Notes under the pieces: model-generated
What the model was told of the DNA's origin: nothing
The model's input: the letters and a program-made list of their open reading frames with translations, nothing else
Databases searched by the model: none
Translations under genes and position numbers: made by a program
DNA from: G958295935 sp965224235
Lineage (GTDB): Bacteria > Chloroflexota > Dehalococcoidia > Lucifugimonadales > Lucifugimonadaceae
Reading direction: 5' to 3'
Length of the DNA stretch: 64,000 nt
Assembly (NCBI GenBank): GCA_965224235.1
Contig: CBDCYP010000001.1
Span: 1-64,000 of the forward strand
Shown: piece after piece, positions 51,281 through 60,894 of the stretch
Position numbering within the stretch: position 1 is the stretch's first letter
Layout: each line of letters opens with the position of its first letter

Positions 51281-52000
51281 TCACGTGGCGGACCCGACAG
51301 GCTGGCCCAATGAGGCCGATATCGACTCAAACAACACATTGCCGTCAACGCTGCCCAGGAGGGCCTCACAGGCGCGCTCAGGATGAGGCATCATGCCCAA
51401 AACATTCCCGCGGTCGTTGATGATCCCGGCGATGTTGTTCGCCGAGCCGTTCGGGTTGGCGGCAGTAGTGATCTCTCCCGACGCGGTCGAATACCTGAAA
51501 ACTACCCTGCCCGACTCCTCTAGCTCCGAAATTACATGAGGTTCAGCCTGAAAATTGCCCTCCCCGTGGGAGATGGGCAGGCGAAGGGTCAGCCCCTGAC
51601 TGGCGTTGCTTGTGAAAACCGTCCGCTCGTTCTCGACTCTCAGGTTCGTCCAGACACACCGAAACTCAAGGTGCTCATTGCGCATCAGGACGCCGGGCAA
51701 AAGCCCGGCTTCACATAGGATTTGGAAGCCGTTGCAGATTCCGATGACAGGCTTGCCCTCGTTCGCAAATTCAATGACCGATTCCATCACCGGTGAAAAC
51801 CGTGCAATCGCTCCGGCCCTGAGGTAATCGCCATACGAAAATCCGCCGGGCAGGACAAGCGCATCGTACGCGGACAGGTCGCGGTCTTTATGCCAAACGA
51901 ACGAGGCTTTGTGGCCGAGGACCGAGGTGATCGCGTGGTGACAGTCGCGGTCGCTCCACGTTCCCGGGAATACGAGTATGCCGAAGTTGGGCTGACTCAA
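51281..52000 (-). CDS. purQ: Phosphoribosylformylglycinamidine synthase I, glutaminase subunit
   Basis: 239 residues, class I glutamine amidotransferase. GICNGFQILCEAG carries the nucleophile Cys, ISHGEGNF lies midway, and MPHPERACE contains the catalytic His. Starts MSQPNFGILVFPGTWSD. Provides ammonia to PurL, encoded just downstream. Confidence 0.96.
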   Translation of the reverse strand: MSQPNFGILVFPGTWSDRDCHHAITSVLGHKASFVWHKDRDLSAYDALVLPGGFSYGDYLRAGAIARFSPVMESVIEFANEGKPVIGICNGFQILCEAGLLPGVLMRNEHLEFRCVWTNLRVENERTVFTSNASQGLTLRLPISHGEGNFQAEPHVISELEESGRVVFRYSTASGEITTAANPNGSANNIAGIINDRGNVLGMMPHPERACEALLGSVDGNVLFESISASLGQPVGSAT

Positions 52001-52142
52001 TGAACGATTACCGTTGCCTTGGCGCCAGGGTGGAATCGCCCAATAGCAAGCCGGGCTGGCATGTCAACGGTAACGCAGAGCGGAGGAAACAAAAAGAGCG
52101 AGAGTGAAAACACGCGGAAGTATGCCGGCCGACGATCAACTG

Positions 52143-52166
52143 AAAAGCCCGCCGGGCGGCGGGCTT
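52143..52166 (-). terminator. Rho-independent terminator of rpsU
   Basis: AAGCCCGCC, 4-base loop, GGCGGGCTT, then TTTTC on the minus strand, immediately past the rpsU stop. Confidence 0.9.
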
Positions 52167-52170
52167 GCGC

Positions 52171-52365
52171 TTACATGTTTTTGAGAGTGGCTTTGTGGCT
52201 CTTGCGGCGCTTGGCGGCCGCCTTCTTTTTGCGGAGCATGCTCGGTGGCTCGAAATGTTGACGCCTCCGTGCCTCGGCAATCACAGCTTCCTGCTGCACG
52301 CGTTTCGTGAAACGCCGAAGAAACGCTTCGAAGCTCTCCCCTTCATTGATTTTGATTTCTACCAA
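52171..52365 (-). CDS. rpsU: 30S ribosomal protein S21
   Basis: 64 residues. MVEIKINEGESFEAFLRRFTKRV and the basic tail RKKKAAAKRRKSHKATLK are typical. Own promoter and terminator; a monocistronic gene between gltX and purQ. S21 aids initiation on the 30S subunit. Confidence 0.96.
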   Translation of the reverse strand: MVEIKINEGESFEAFLRRFTKRVQQEAVIAEARRRQHFEPPSMLRKKKAAAKRRKSHKATLKNM

Positions 52366-52401
52366 AGATGCCCCCGGAAATTCGTTCTTACTAACACCTC
52401 A

Positions 52402-52430
52402 AGTATACGGTTCGCCCAAAAAAGGGTCAA
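52402..52430 (-). promoter_or_regulatory. Sigma70-type promoter of rpsU
   Basis: On the minus strand TTGACC and TATACT are separated by 17 bp, the strongest promoter match in the window. The spacer and -10 (TTTTTTGGGCGAACCGTATA) nearly recur upstream of lspA at 55727-55745. Confidence 0.8.
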
Positions 52431-52450
52431 TTTGGCTGAACTGCGCGTAA

Positions 52451-53998
52451 TCACGTATTGACCGCTTCGGCTTCGACCCGATCCGAAAGCAGCAAGCACG
52501 CTTTTTCGAGCCGCGCAGCGCACATGTTCCGGCCGATGGCGGCCATCGTATCGAACAGAGGCGGAGCAACGCGCTTGCCGGTCACCGCGACTCGGATCGT
52601 ACCGAACAGTTGGCCGGCTTTCAGTCCGATCTCGGCTGTAAGCGCACGGTACGCCGATTCAAGGGGCGCGGGTTCAAACGAGTCGACGGTGCGGCACAGA
52701 TCGAGTGCGGCTGCGAGTGCGGAAATGGTCGACTCCCGGTCCATCCTGCGTTGAATCAGTTCTGCGGGATTGGGCGACACGTCATCGGTGAAGAAAAAGT
52801 CGAGCAATTTCGGCGCTTCATCGAGCCGTTTCAGCCGTTCGTGAATCAGCGGAGTCAGCGCCTCCACCATGGCTGGGTCAATGGGCCGCGGTACGGAGTT
52901 CGGCAGTCCGTCCTTGGGGTCGGCGAGCGCCGGCATCAGCATTGGCGCCAGTTGGCTGGCGCTCATGGATCGAATGTAGACGCCGTTCATCCACGTCATT
53001 TTGTCGACGTCGAACACGGCGGGGGATTCACTGATTTTGTCGAGTGAAAACCGCCGGACGATCTCGTCGCGGGCCATAACTTCGGTGTCGTCACCCGGCG
53101 ACCATCCGAGGAGCGACAGGAAATTAAACATCGCGTCGGACAGGAACCCCTGGCCGCGATAGGCCAGCGCGCGGTCGGCGCCGTGACGCTTGCTCAGTTT
53201 CGACCGGTCCTTACCCAGTAGCAGCGGCAGGTGGACGTATACCGGCGGGGTAATTCCAAGGCCATGATGTATCAGGATGTGCCTCGGCGTGGACGATATC
53301 CACTCTTCACCGCGGAGCACGTGGGAAATTTTCATCTCGTAATCGTCAACCACGTGCGCCAAATGGTACGTGGGCATACCATCCGACTTCATGATGACAA
53401 AATCTGATAGATTCGAGAGATCAAACGAGACTTCTTGCCGGACAACGTCGTGAAACTTCAAATCTCCATTTTCCGGAACACGCATTCGCACTACCACTTC
53501 TCGCCCTTGCCGGTCTGAGTCCGGGACGTCCCGTGGTTGTCGATTTCGGCAGCGCCCATCGTAGCCTGGCGGTTGGCCAGCCGCCTGTTGCGAATTGCGC
53601 AACTCGGCAAGGCGTTCGGGAGCGCAGTCGCAGGAATACGCGGCGCCAGCCGAGATTAACCTGTCGACCGCGGCTGAGTAGTAACTCTTTCTCTGCGATT
53701 GGAAATAGGGTTCGTTCGGTCCGCCGACTCCCGGCCCTTCGTCCCAATCCAGCCCGTACCACCGGAGCGACTCCATGATGTCTTCGGTCGCGCCATCGAC
53801 GTATCGCCGCTGATCGGTGTCCTCTATGCGCAGGATGAATTGACCCCCCGTCTGCCTTGCCAGCAGCCAATTGAAGATCGCGGTTCGGAGCCCTCCAATG
53901 TGGAGCAAGCCGGTTGGACTGGGGGCAAACCGAACCCGCGCAGATGTTTGTGTATCGGCCATTTGCGTTTTTGATTCTGACACGGGTTTTGTGTTCAT
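52451..53998 (-). CDS. gltX: Glutamyl-tRNA synthetase
   Basis: 515 residues, class I synthetase. RFAPSPTGLLHIGG carries the HIGH-type motif in the GluRS form. KLSKRHGAD is the KMSKS loop. CDCAPERLAELR belongs to the zinc-like region, and the all-helical anticodon-binding domain follows. ATG 53998 has GAAAGG upstream; the family homology begins after residue 12. Charges tRNA-Glu, and possibly tRNA-Gln in a GatCAB pathway. Confidence 0.95.
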   Translation of the reverse strand: MNTKPVSESKTQMADTQTSARVRFAPSPTGLLHIGGLRTAIFNWLLARQTGGQFILRIEDTDQRRYVDGATEDIMESLRWYGLDWDEGPGVGGPNEPYFQSQRKSYYSAAVDRLISAGAAYSCDCAPERLAELRNSQQAAGQPPGYDGRCRNRQPRDVPDSDRQGREVVVRMRVPENGDLKFHDVVRQEVSFDLSNLSDFVIMKSDGMPTYHLAHVVDDYEMKISHVLRGEEWISSTPRHILIHHGLGITPPVYVHLPLLLGKDRSKLSKRHGADRALAYRGQGFLSDAMFNFLSLLGWSPGDDTEVMARDEIVRRFSLDKISESPAVFDVDKMTWMNGVYIRSMSASQLAPMLMPALADPKDGLPNSVPRPIDPAMVEALTPLIHERLKRLDEAPKLLDFFFTDDVSPNPAELIQRRMDRESTISALAAALDLCRTVDSFEPAPLESAYRALTAEIGLKAGQLFGTIRVAVTGKRVAPPLFDTMAAIGRNMCAARLEKACLLLSDRVEAEAVNT

Positions 53999-54083
53999 GG
54001 CCTTTCGAATACTGTTTCAATTGTGGGCGGGTTGCAAACGCGCCTACGCCAGTGGGTCTATCTTCAATCAGGGGCCGTTTGGC

Positions 54084-55025
54084 TCACCCGGACTCATAGT
54101 GTGTCAGGGCCCTGCCAAGGTCGCTTGGCAACGGGGACTTCACGTCGACAGTCTCGCCGGTTGAAGGGTGCTCGAACCACAGTCGAGTGGCGTGCAGGAA
54201 CTGTCGTTCCAATCCCGGAGGGCCGGGGCTGTTGCCGTATGTCCTGTCACCGATTATTGGATGTTTTACAGCGGCCATGTGGACCCTGATTTGGTGCATC
54301 CGTCCGGTTTCAAGTACGACTTCAAGAAGCGACGCGCCAGGCAATCGCTTCACCAGGCGATATCTGGTTCTCGCCAGCTTTCCGGAAGTTACCACCGCCT
54401 GACGTGTTCGATTGGCCGGGTCGCGTCCGATTGGAGCATCTATGACGCCTTGGTCCGAACTGAATTGGCCGGCTACCAAGGTTTTGTACGTTCGGACAAC
54501 GGCCCGCGCCTTGATCGCACTGATGAGCTTTGACAGCGCCGCGTTGGTTTTAGCTATCACGAGCAATCCCGACGTGTCCTTGTCGAGCCGATGCACCAAT
54601 CCGGGGCGATCGGGATCACCCACGGTGGAGAGTTCGGGCCGGGATGCGACTAACGCTTCGATGAGGGTATCGCCGCTATGCCCGGGCCCTGGATGAACGG
54701 TGACCCCCGCCGGCTTGTCCACGACGATCAGGTACTCGTCTTCAAGGACCACGTCGAATTCGGCGCCTTGCGAAACCTGTACGTCCCCGGGATCGTCAGG
54801 AAGTTCGACTACCACCTCGTCGCCGCAAGTTACGCGTGATGATCCGCGGCGGTATGTTTTGCCAGCCACCGATACAAATCCACCCTGGATTAACTCTCGG
54901 GCCAGCGACCTGTTTACCCCGTCCAACTTGCCGGCAACGGCCACGTCGAGTCGCACGGGCTCATCGGAATTACGCAGTGTCCAGGCAATCTTCCTGTTCA
55001 TCAATCGATCGTCAGCCACGGTCAT
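54084..55025 (-). CDS. rluD: RluD family pseudouridine synthase
   Basis: 313 residues: an S4-like N-terminus (LDVAVAGKLDGVNRSLARELIQGGFV) then the catalytic domain with HRLDKDTSGLLVIAKT (catalytic Asp) and ETGRMHQIRVHM. Modifies uridines of 23S rRNA. I use ATG 55025, which overlaps the lspA stop by 14 bp; ATG 55001 is the alternative. lspA-rluD order is common in bacteria. Confidence 0.94.
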   Translation of the reverse strand: MTVADDRLMNRKIAWTLRNSDEPVRLDVAVAGKLDGVNRSLARELIQGGFVSVAGKTYRRGSSRVTCGDEVVVELPDDPGDVQVSQGAEFDVVLEDEYLIVVDKPAGVTVHPGPGHSGDTLIEALVASRPELSTVGDPDRPGLVHRLDKDTSGLLVIAKTNAALSKLISAIKARAVVRTYKTLVAGQFSSDQGVIDAPIGRDPANRTRQAVVTSGKLARTRYRLVKRLPGASLLEVVLETGRMHQIRVHMAAVKHPIIGDRTYGNSPGPPGLERQFLHATRLWFEHPSTGETVDVKSPLPSDLGRALTHYESG

Positions 55026-55674
55026 CGCCCGTTGAGGTGGTGGCCGCTGTGGATCCAGCGGGGTCGCCTGTCTTCCCGGGCGTTGGCGTTGTTTCACCGG
55101 GCAGATGCCCGCCTGACGATCCCCCGGCGGGTGATTCGACCGGTGGTTTTTGCGATTCCCGCGTGTAGAAAAGGTAGAAAACCATCAGCGCGATCCCAAT
55201 GACAATTGACGAGTCGGCCAGATTGAAGATTGGCCAAGGGCCGACGTCGATGAAGTCCGTAACGTGGCCGAGACGGAACCTGTCGACGATGTTTCCCAAC
55301 GCCCCGCCTAGTTGCAGGCCGATGGCCAGCCTGACTATCGACGATTCCCGCCCGGCATGCCGGTAGAAGAATATGAGCATCGCCACGGCCACCAACGAAA
55401 CGACGGTTAGGATGTCTCCCCTGCCGGTGAACAGTCCGAACGCCGTGCCGGTGTTCCAAACGTACGTGATCCGGAAGAATCCTTCCTCTGGTATGGACTC
55501 GAATAACGCGAGATTGCTGGTGACGAGCCATTTCGTGAGCTGATCGAGACCCAGGGCCAACGCGAACATCAGCCAGGCCAACGGGTCGACAAAAATCGTC
55601 CACCCTCCGCCTGAAGGGCTGCCCGCTGCCTTTTCCGGGATGGCGGGTATGTCGGGAGTTGTGTCTTCTGGCAA
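55012..55674 (-). CDS. lspA: Lipoprotein signal peptidase (signal peptidase II)
   Basis: 220 residues, longer than the usual 160-170. Core: LDQLTKWLV, WNTGTAFGLF, and the catalytic pair in GNIVDRFRLGHVTDFI and FNLADSSI. Four membrane helices. The extra N-terminal 25 residues and a C-terminal Pro/Gly/Thr-rich tail of about 45 residues are unusual. Cleaves lipoprotein signal peptides; several lipoproteins are encoded in this window. Confidence 0.94.
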   Translation of the reverse strand: MPEDTTPDIPAIPEKAAGSPSGGGWTIFVDPLAWLMFALALGLDQLTKWLVTSNLALFESIPEEGFFRITYVWNTGTAFGLFTGRGDILTVVSLVAVAMLIFFYRHAGRESSIVRLAIGLQLGGALGNIVDRFRLGHVTDFIDVGPWPIFNLADSSIVIGIALMVFYLFYTRESQKPPVESPAGGSSGGHLPGETTPTPGKTGDPAGSTAATTSTGDDRG

Positions 55675-55726
55675 GTCGAACAGGACGTCGTATTAACGCA
55701 ACGCGTGTGAGTGGCGTTGTACTTCG

Positions 55727-55754
55727 AGTATACGGTCGCCCAAAAAGGTTAGAC
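55727..55754 (-). promoter_or_regulatory. Candidate lspA promoter
   Basis: Minus strand carries TATACT with the same upstream TTTTTGGGCG(A)CCG sequence as the rpsU promoter, but the -35 is poor (GTCTAA at 16 bp). Confidence 0.5.
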
Positions 55755-55771
55755 GGCAGATTTGTCTGACG

Positions 55772-56476
55772 CTAACGCCTGAGTCGCATTCCCATGAAGA
55801 TGCCGACTGCCGCTGCTACCTCGCGCTCGTTGCCGCCAAACGTGTGACCGGCGCCCGGGATCACCTGCAAGTCAACAGGTTTCCTCATTGCCTCGACCGA
55901 CTCCTGGAGTTTCACGGGGTCGACGATGCGGTCATCGGCGCCAATCACAAACTGGCGCGGCCGTTTGTCGTCACCGATTCGCGTGGCCTTCAAAGCTGAG
56001 AGCGGCGGCGAGATCAGCGAAATCGCCCGTGCCCGTTTCAACCCCCCAAGCCCTCGGAGGATTGCTGCGGCGCCGGCCGAGTACCCAACCAGCCCGTATC
56101 GGTTGCGCCTCACGTCATGCCAGTTTCGCAGCAGGTTCAAACCTGCGGCCACGTCCTGGCACGCGGCGCCGCCCTCTTCCGTTGCGCCCTGCCCGAAGGG
56201 TCTGAAGTTGAACCTCAACGTCGCTACGCCGTTTTCTGCCAACGCCTCGCAGATGGCATACGTGAGCGGGGAGTCCATCGATCCCCCGAACAGGGGGTGC
56301 CCATGGCACACCACCGCGCCCGGGAACGGTGGTCGGGCGTTGTGGGGTGAGGCAAGCATGCCATCTACTCGGTCGCCACCGACTTCGAATTCAACTGCAG
56401 ATTGTCTCAAGACATCACCGTGGGCATCAATTGCATCAGGATTGGTCGCGGGTAGAATCACTCGACGTAACAGCAT
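55772..56476 (-). CDS. Alpha/beta hydrolase
   Basis: 234 residues with the dienelactone-hydrolase-like fold: VVCHGHPLFGGSMDS, nucleophile elbow GLVGYSAGAAAI, acid in IGADDRIVDP and His in PGAGHTFGG. All three catalytic residues are present. Substrate not deducible. It lies divergent to the threonine aldolase gene with a 58-bp gap. Confidence 0.88.
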   Translation of the reverse strand: MLLRRVILPATNPDAIDAHGDVLRQSAVEFEVGGDRVDGMLASPHNARPPFPGAVVCHGHPLFGGSMDSPLTYAICEALAENGVATLRFNFRPFGQGATEEGGAACQDVAAGLNLLRNWHDVRRNRYGLVGYSAGAAAILRGLGGLKRARAISLISPPLSALKATRIGDDKRPRQFVIGADDRIVDPVKLQESVEAMRKPVDLQVIPGAGHTFGGNEREVAAAVGIFMGMRLRR

Positions 56477-56534
56477 TTACCATAACGGACGATAACCGCA
56501 GCGTCCCGATCGCCGACAAGAAAGGCCCCTCCAA

Positions 56535-57569
56535 ATGACAGGAATCGATCTTCGCAGTGACACCGTTACTCACCCTTCGCCGGAGATGCGGCAAGCCATG
56601 TACGACGCAGAACTGGGTGACGACGTCCTCCGCGACGACCCCACGGTCAATAAGCTGCAGGAACAGGCAGCAGAGTTACTCGGCAAGGAGGCTGGGCTTT
56701 TCGTTTCGTCAGGCACGCAGTCCAATCTGGTGTCAGTCCTCTCGCAGGCGCAACGCGGCGACGAGATAGTCCTGGGCGATCAGTGCCACATTTTGCTTAG
56801 CGAGGCTGGCGGTTACGCCGTGTTGGGCGGCGTGTATCCCCACCCGATCCCGACCGACGAGGACGGCATGTTCAGTACGGAAGACATCCTGGGGGCTGTC
56901 CAGCCGATTGACTACCACAGAGCCCGAACGGTGCTGCTTTGCATTGAGAACACGCACAACTGGAGCAGCGGACGAGCGATTACGCCCGAGGACACGAAAC
57001 GAATGGCCGATGCGGGCCGGAGCCGGGGTCTGAGGGTTCACCTCGATGGCGCACGGCTCTTCAACGCCGCTGTCGCTCTCGAATGCCCGCCTGCTGCGTT
57101 AACGGCCGACGTCGATTCAGTCGGGTTTTGCCTTTCAAAGGGGTTGTCCTGTCCTGTCGGCAGCGTCATATGCGGCGACAAGGATTTTATCGAGGAGGCG
57201 AGACGTTGGAGGAAGATGCTCGGCGGAGGCATGCGACAGGTTGGTGTGATCGCCGCGGCCGGCATCGTGGCTCTTAACACGATGGTCGACCGTATGGCAG
57301 ATGACCATGCCAACGCGAAACGTCTGGCGTTCGGCCTTGCCGAGATCGACGGGATAGACCTCGACCCGGAGCGGATTCAAACCAATCTGGTCCGTTTCAA
57401 GATACCCGGCGGTCACGGCGCCGAGCTTTCGGTAGGCTTGGGGGATGAGGGCGTGATAACCCTTGGGGCCAGCCATGACATGAGGATGGTCACTCATTAC
57501 GGCATAGACGCAGATGACGTTGATTACACCATCGCCGCCACCGCCAAGGTTATGAAATCGATCTCCTGA
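56535..57569 (+). CDS. ltaE: Low-specificity L-threonine aldolase
   Basis: 344 residues, fold-type I PLP enzyme. IDLRSDTVTHPSPEMRQAM start, GDDVLRDDPTVNKLQ, HLDGARLFNAAVAL and the PLP Lys in GFCLSKGLSCPVGS. Splits L-threonine or L-allo-threonine to glycine and acetaldehyde. The upstream region is only 58 bp, so the promoter may lie within the divergent hydrolase gene. Confidence 0.95.
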   Translation: MTGIDLRSDTVTHPSPEMRQAMYDAELGDDVLRDDPTVNKLQEQAAELLGKEAGLFVSSGTQSNLVSVLSQAQRGDEIVLGDQCHILLSEAGGYAVLGGVYPHPIPTDEDGMFSTEDILGAVQPIDYHRARTVLLCIENTHNWSSGRAITPEDTKRMADAGRSRGLRVHLDGARLFNAAVALECPPAALTADVDSVGFCLSKGLSCPVGSVICGDKDFIEEARRWRKMLGGGMRQVGVIAAAGIVALNTMVDRMADDHANAKRLAFGLAEIDGIDLDPERIQTNLVRFKIPGGHGAELSVGLGDEGVITLGASHDMRMVTHYGIDADDVDYTIAATAKVMKSIS

Positions 57570-57744
57570 CCCTGCTTTGACGGTATACCCAGGTGGTGTC
57601 CCGATCGAGGACGGGGATGACAAATAGTGGTCGGGGTGCGGGAAGACGGGTGATGGTCAGGCTAGGGGCGACGCGTATTCAACGTGAAACGTGGTTCCCG
57701 CGCCCCACCCCGCAGGCCCGCAGGCGCCCACAAGGAGCTTGTCT

Positions 57745-58434
57745 TCAGAAGCGGTCGGGGCTTAGGGCCAAGCGCATCGGCGCCAGTCGAATGCGCTGGA
57801 AGATTGAGAGAGCTCCTGCGGTAACAATCGCCCTCAGCACGCAGGCGGGCAATTTTACGCCGTTCCTGAATGGAGACCTGTCAGAGTCCTGCGGCAGCGC
57901 ACTGATTTGGCGTTGCGATTCGTTTGTGAACTCAGGGTCCGGCATCCGGGCCCGCCATATCCGCCGCAGGGCGCGCAGGTTGAAGGCTGTGGCGGGCAGA
58001 GTCCACTCAGCCGCAACGTTTGGTAAGCTGCGCAACAGGAATCACCGGGCTTGCTGTTGCTCTTTGATGATCCCGAAGACCGGTTCGACCAGCTCTTTCT
58101 CTGTTTATAGGCGCGTTTAGCTTCTTCGGTGGACATCCAGGCCCGGCGGCGCAGAGCTGCGTCGTGCGGGCCTATCTCCAGGTCCTGCCCATGCCGTCTG
58201 TCCGTAGCCCCCGGGGTGATAGGCCGACGCTACCCTAGGGTTCCCGCCTGCATCGACCCCAAGCCCGGCCCAAACCGCCCGGTCCAAACCGCCCGGGTAC
58301 GCGTCCGCGAACCTCGCCGGATGGTCGGCGGGGATCAGCTCATCAAGAGTGGGCGGCAACATCCATATCTGATCCCGCCCCATTCGGACGCAGTGGGGTC
58401 TGGCTCTCCTCGAATGATGGTGTGAAGTCCACAA
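57745..58434 (-). pseudogene. IS1182-type transposase remnant 1 (ends only)
   Basis: The N-terminal piece (MGRDQIWMLPPTLDELIPADHPARF) at 58434-58230 is followed directly by a C-terminal piece (MSTEEAKRAYKQRK, shifting frame to ELVEPVFGIIKEQQQAR-stop-FLLRSLPNVAAEW, then NLRALRRIWR). The catalytic middle is deleted, and there is at least one frameshift and one nonsense codon. Confidence 0.82.
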
Positions 58435-58683
58435 AGTTTAACGGCCAGCCGATTTCTGAGACTGCGATGATGAATGCCGGGCCACCTCGGCTCGGGCCTG
58501 ACCCTTTCTGAGACTGGCATCATGCCTTCAGACTGATCTGTCGACTCGAGTTGAGGTGGCGCCCGAAGTGCCTCTGGCAAGGCGAGCAGTGACCTTATAG
58601 GAGCCTGGCCTCACGCCCCATCGCAGTCCTGTCCGCTCACCCAGCCAGAGCGCTATCCCAGAGAAGGGGGTAGAGATGACAGG

Positions 58684-58786
58684 TGGCGTAGAGAAATCCT
58701 ATGACTCTCGGCGCGGGGATGCCGATGTTTCTTGGGGTTGGGGAGGGCTACGACGGTTGGTGTCGGGGAAGGCTGGTCGCAGGGGT
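58684..58786 (+). repeat. 103-bp dispersed repeat, copy 2
   Basis: Near-identical inverted partner of 9977-10079. It abuts the broken transposase fragment at 58790, marking a junction. Confidence 0.75.
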
Positions 58787-58789
58787 CGA

Positions 58790-59090
58790 GCGCACGCCGG
58801 TCATGAAGCCCGTAAAGCCACACGCTCAACAGCGCCCGGGGTGATAGGCCGGCGCTCCCATAGGGGGTCCCCGCCTGCATCGGCCCCAAGCCCGGCCCAA
58901 CCCTCCCGGTTCAAACCGTCCGGGTACGCGTCCACGAACCTCGCCGGATGGTCGGCGGGGATCAGCTCATCAAGGGTGGGCGGCAACATCCTGATCTGAT
59001 CCCGCCCCATCGGACGCAGTGGCGTCTGTCTCTCCTGGAATGATGGTGTGAAGTCCACAAAGTTCAACGGCCAGCCGATTTCTGAGACAC
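58790..59090 (-). pseudogene. IS1182-type transposase remnant 2 (N-terminal part)
   Basis: MGRDQIRMLPPTLDELIPAD and following residues repeat remnant 1 at about 85 percent, then shift frame to LSPRALLSVWLYGL and end at the 103-bp repeat. About 170 bp (58300-58470 and 58935-59095) is shared by both remnants, including upstream non-coding sequence. It is related to, but not the same as, the intact element at 981-2622. Confidence 0.8.
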
Positions 59091-59094
59091 GCTC

Positions 59095-59457
59095 CGGGTG
59101 CCTCCCTTCCAGTTTGTCGTCAGACGGCTTGCACCCGGCTACATTCGGTACCTTTTTAGACACTCTTCAAGTGTAGTCACGTCCGCTCTCCTTCAGCTTC
59201 TCGCAAACGGCCGCCGAGCGCGCCGGCATGTTGTTCCTGTTCATAACCGGTCCGAAACCCATTGAGAAGTAGGTGTGGATCGCCGGCAGCCTGCCTCCGC
59301 ACACAACAGGACGACGAGTCGGTGACCTCTTCCATGAACAAGGCCAACGGCGTATGGCCAGCGTCGCTGCAGAAGCGCCTCCTTGCCCTGAGTCGTACCG
59401 GAAGCTATCTTTTTGGTCAGCTTCTGTTCAGTAGAAAGAGAAAGGACACTTTCACCA
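59095..59457. other. Intergenic, 5' region of the phosphodiesterase-like gene
   Basis: About 360 bp, no gene. Contains AAAGGA at 59441, used to place the next start. Confidence 0.45.
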
Positions 59458-60894
59458 GTGGCCCGCGTCCTCATAATTGCTTTCGACGGACTCCAGCCTT
59501 CACAGGTGAGGGCCGACCTCGTGCCAAACCTCTCCGCGTTCGCCGCCGGTGGCGTCACGTTTGCCAGAAATCATCCGGTGTTTCCCACCGTGACCCGGAT
59601 CAACGTCGCCAGCCTCGTCACGGGCCGCCACCCCGGCTCGCACGGACTGGCTGGCAATACGCTCGTTATCCGTGACTACGACCCGAACAACACCTTGCAA
59701 GCCATGGAGCCGCAGCTTGCACAGGTCGCCGAGCAAACGGGACACGTTCTGCTGGCGCCGACGCTGGCGGACATCCTGCACGACCACGGGGAAGAATACG
59801 TGGCCGTGGGTGTCGGCACTTCGGGCAACGCGTACGTTCAAAACCCGCGTGCCGAGACCCTGGGCGGGGCCACGATCCACCCGGAGTTCTGCCTGCCCAG
59901 GGGTCTGCGTGACCAGCTTGCCGAGCGTTTCGGCCCATGGCCAGCCAAAGAAACGCCTAATGCTCCGCAGATGGAGCAAGGGGCCCGGGCGCTGACAGAG
60001 TACGTGCTTGCGGAACGCGACCCGGCAGTCGCGCTGATCTGGTTCTCTGAGCCGGATAGCTCCAACCACAAGGCGGGAGTGGGGTCGGCCCTCTCCAACA
60101 GCGCCCTCGCCTCTGCCGACGAGCAGTTCGGGCGGATCATCGGATGGATGGAACGCAATGGCGCCCTGGAAGAGACCGACGTGATAGTGGTCTCGGACCA
60201 CGGATACGCGACTGTCGGCGAGGTCGTGGATATAGAGGCCGAGTTGCGGGCGGCCGGCTTTCCCAACGGCGGCCAACCTGGCGGCGTGTTGGTAGCGCCG
60301 AACGGCGGAGCATCGCTCTTCTACGCGCACGAAGCCGATCCTGAGACCGTGGTGCGGCTGGCAACGTGGCTCGCACGGCAGCCGTGGTGCGGTGCGATGC
60401 TGACGTCGGAACGGGTCGGCCCTGTGCCCGGCACGCTCCCCGCGAGCGTAGGCAACATCGACGGTCGCAGGAGTCCCGACCTCACTATGGCCTTCGGCTG
60501 GAGCTCCGCTCCCAACGACGCCGGTTTTCCCGGGCGCTCGGCATCCTCGGGAGGCCCGGTCGGCGTCGGCACGCACGGTGGCATGAGCCGCCACGAGTTG
60601 CTGAACACGCTGATAGCGCGTGGACCCGGTTTCCTTCGATCAACGGTTGTAGATACTCCAACGGGCAATATTGACGTCGCCCCCACGATTCTCCACCTGC
60701 TGGGCCTGCCCGGAGGAAACAAAATGGACGGACGCGTCCTGTACGAAGCGCTCGCTGGCGGCGACGATTCGTCAGATGTCGAACGCAGTTCGGAGACGCA
60801 CGCCGCCGAACTGGATGACTACCGGCAGGAGGTCACCGTCACCACCGTGGCTGGGTCGGCTTACCTCGACGAGGGCAATGCCGTTTTTCCATAG
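59458..60894 (+). CDS. Alkaline phosphatase superfamily phosphodiesterase/pyrophosphatase
   Basis: 478 residues. VLIIAFDGLQPSQV gives the first metal-binding Asp. HPVFPTVTRINVASLVTGRHP holds the nucleophile Thr. LIWFSEPDSSNHKAG and VVSDHGYATV give further metal ligands, and THGGMSRHELL the last. This is the type I nucleotide pyrophosphatase/phosphodiesterase pattern. No signal peptide, so probably cytosolic. GTG 59458 chosen with AAAGGA upstream, spacing somewhat long. Confidence 0.88.
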   Translation: MARVLIIAFDGLQPSQVRADLVPNLSAFAAGGVTFARNHPVFPTVTRINVASLVTGRHPGSHGLAGNTLVIRDYDPNNTLQAMEPQLAQVAEQTGHVLLAPTLADILHDHGEEYVAVGVGTSGNAYVQNPRAETLGGATIHPEFCLPRGLRDQLAERFGPWPAKETPNAPQMEQGARALTEYVLAERDPAVALIWFSEPDSSNHKAGVGSALSNSALASADEQFGRIIGWMERNGALEETDVIVVSDHGYATVGEVVDIEAELRAAGFPNGGQPGGVLVAPNGGASLFYAHEADPETVVRLATWLARQPWCGAMLTSERVGPVPGTLPASVGNIDGRRSPDLTMAFGWSSAPNDAGFPGRSASSGGPVGVGTHGGMSRHELLNTLIARGPGFLRSTVVDTPTGNIDVAPTILHLLGLPGGNKMDGRVLYEALAGGDDSSDVERSSETHAAELDDYRQEVTVTTVAGSAYLDEGNAVFP

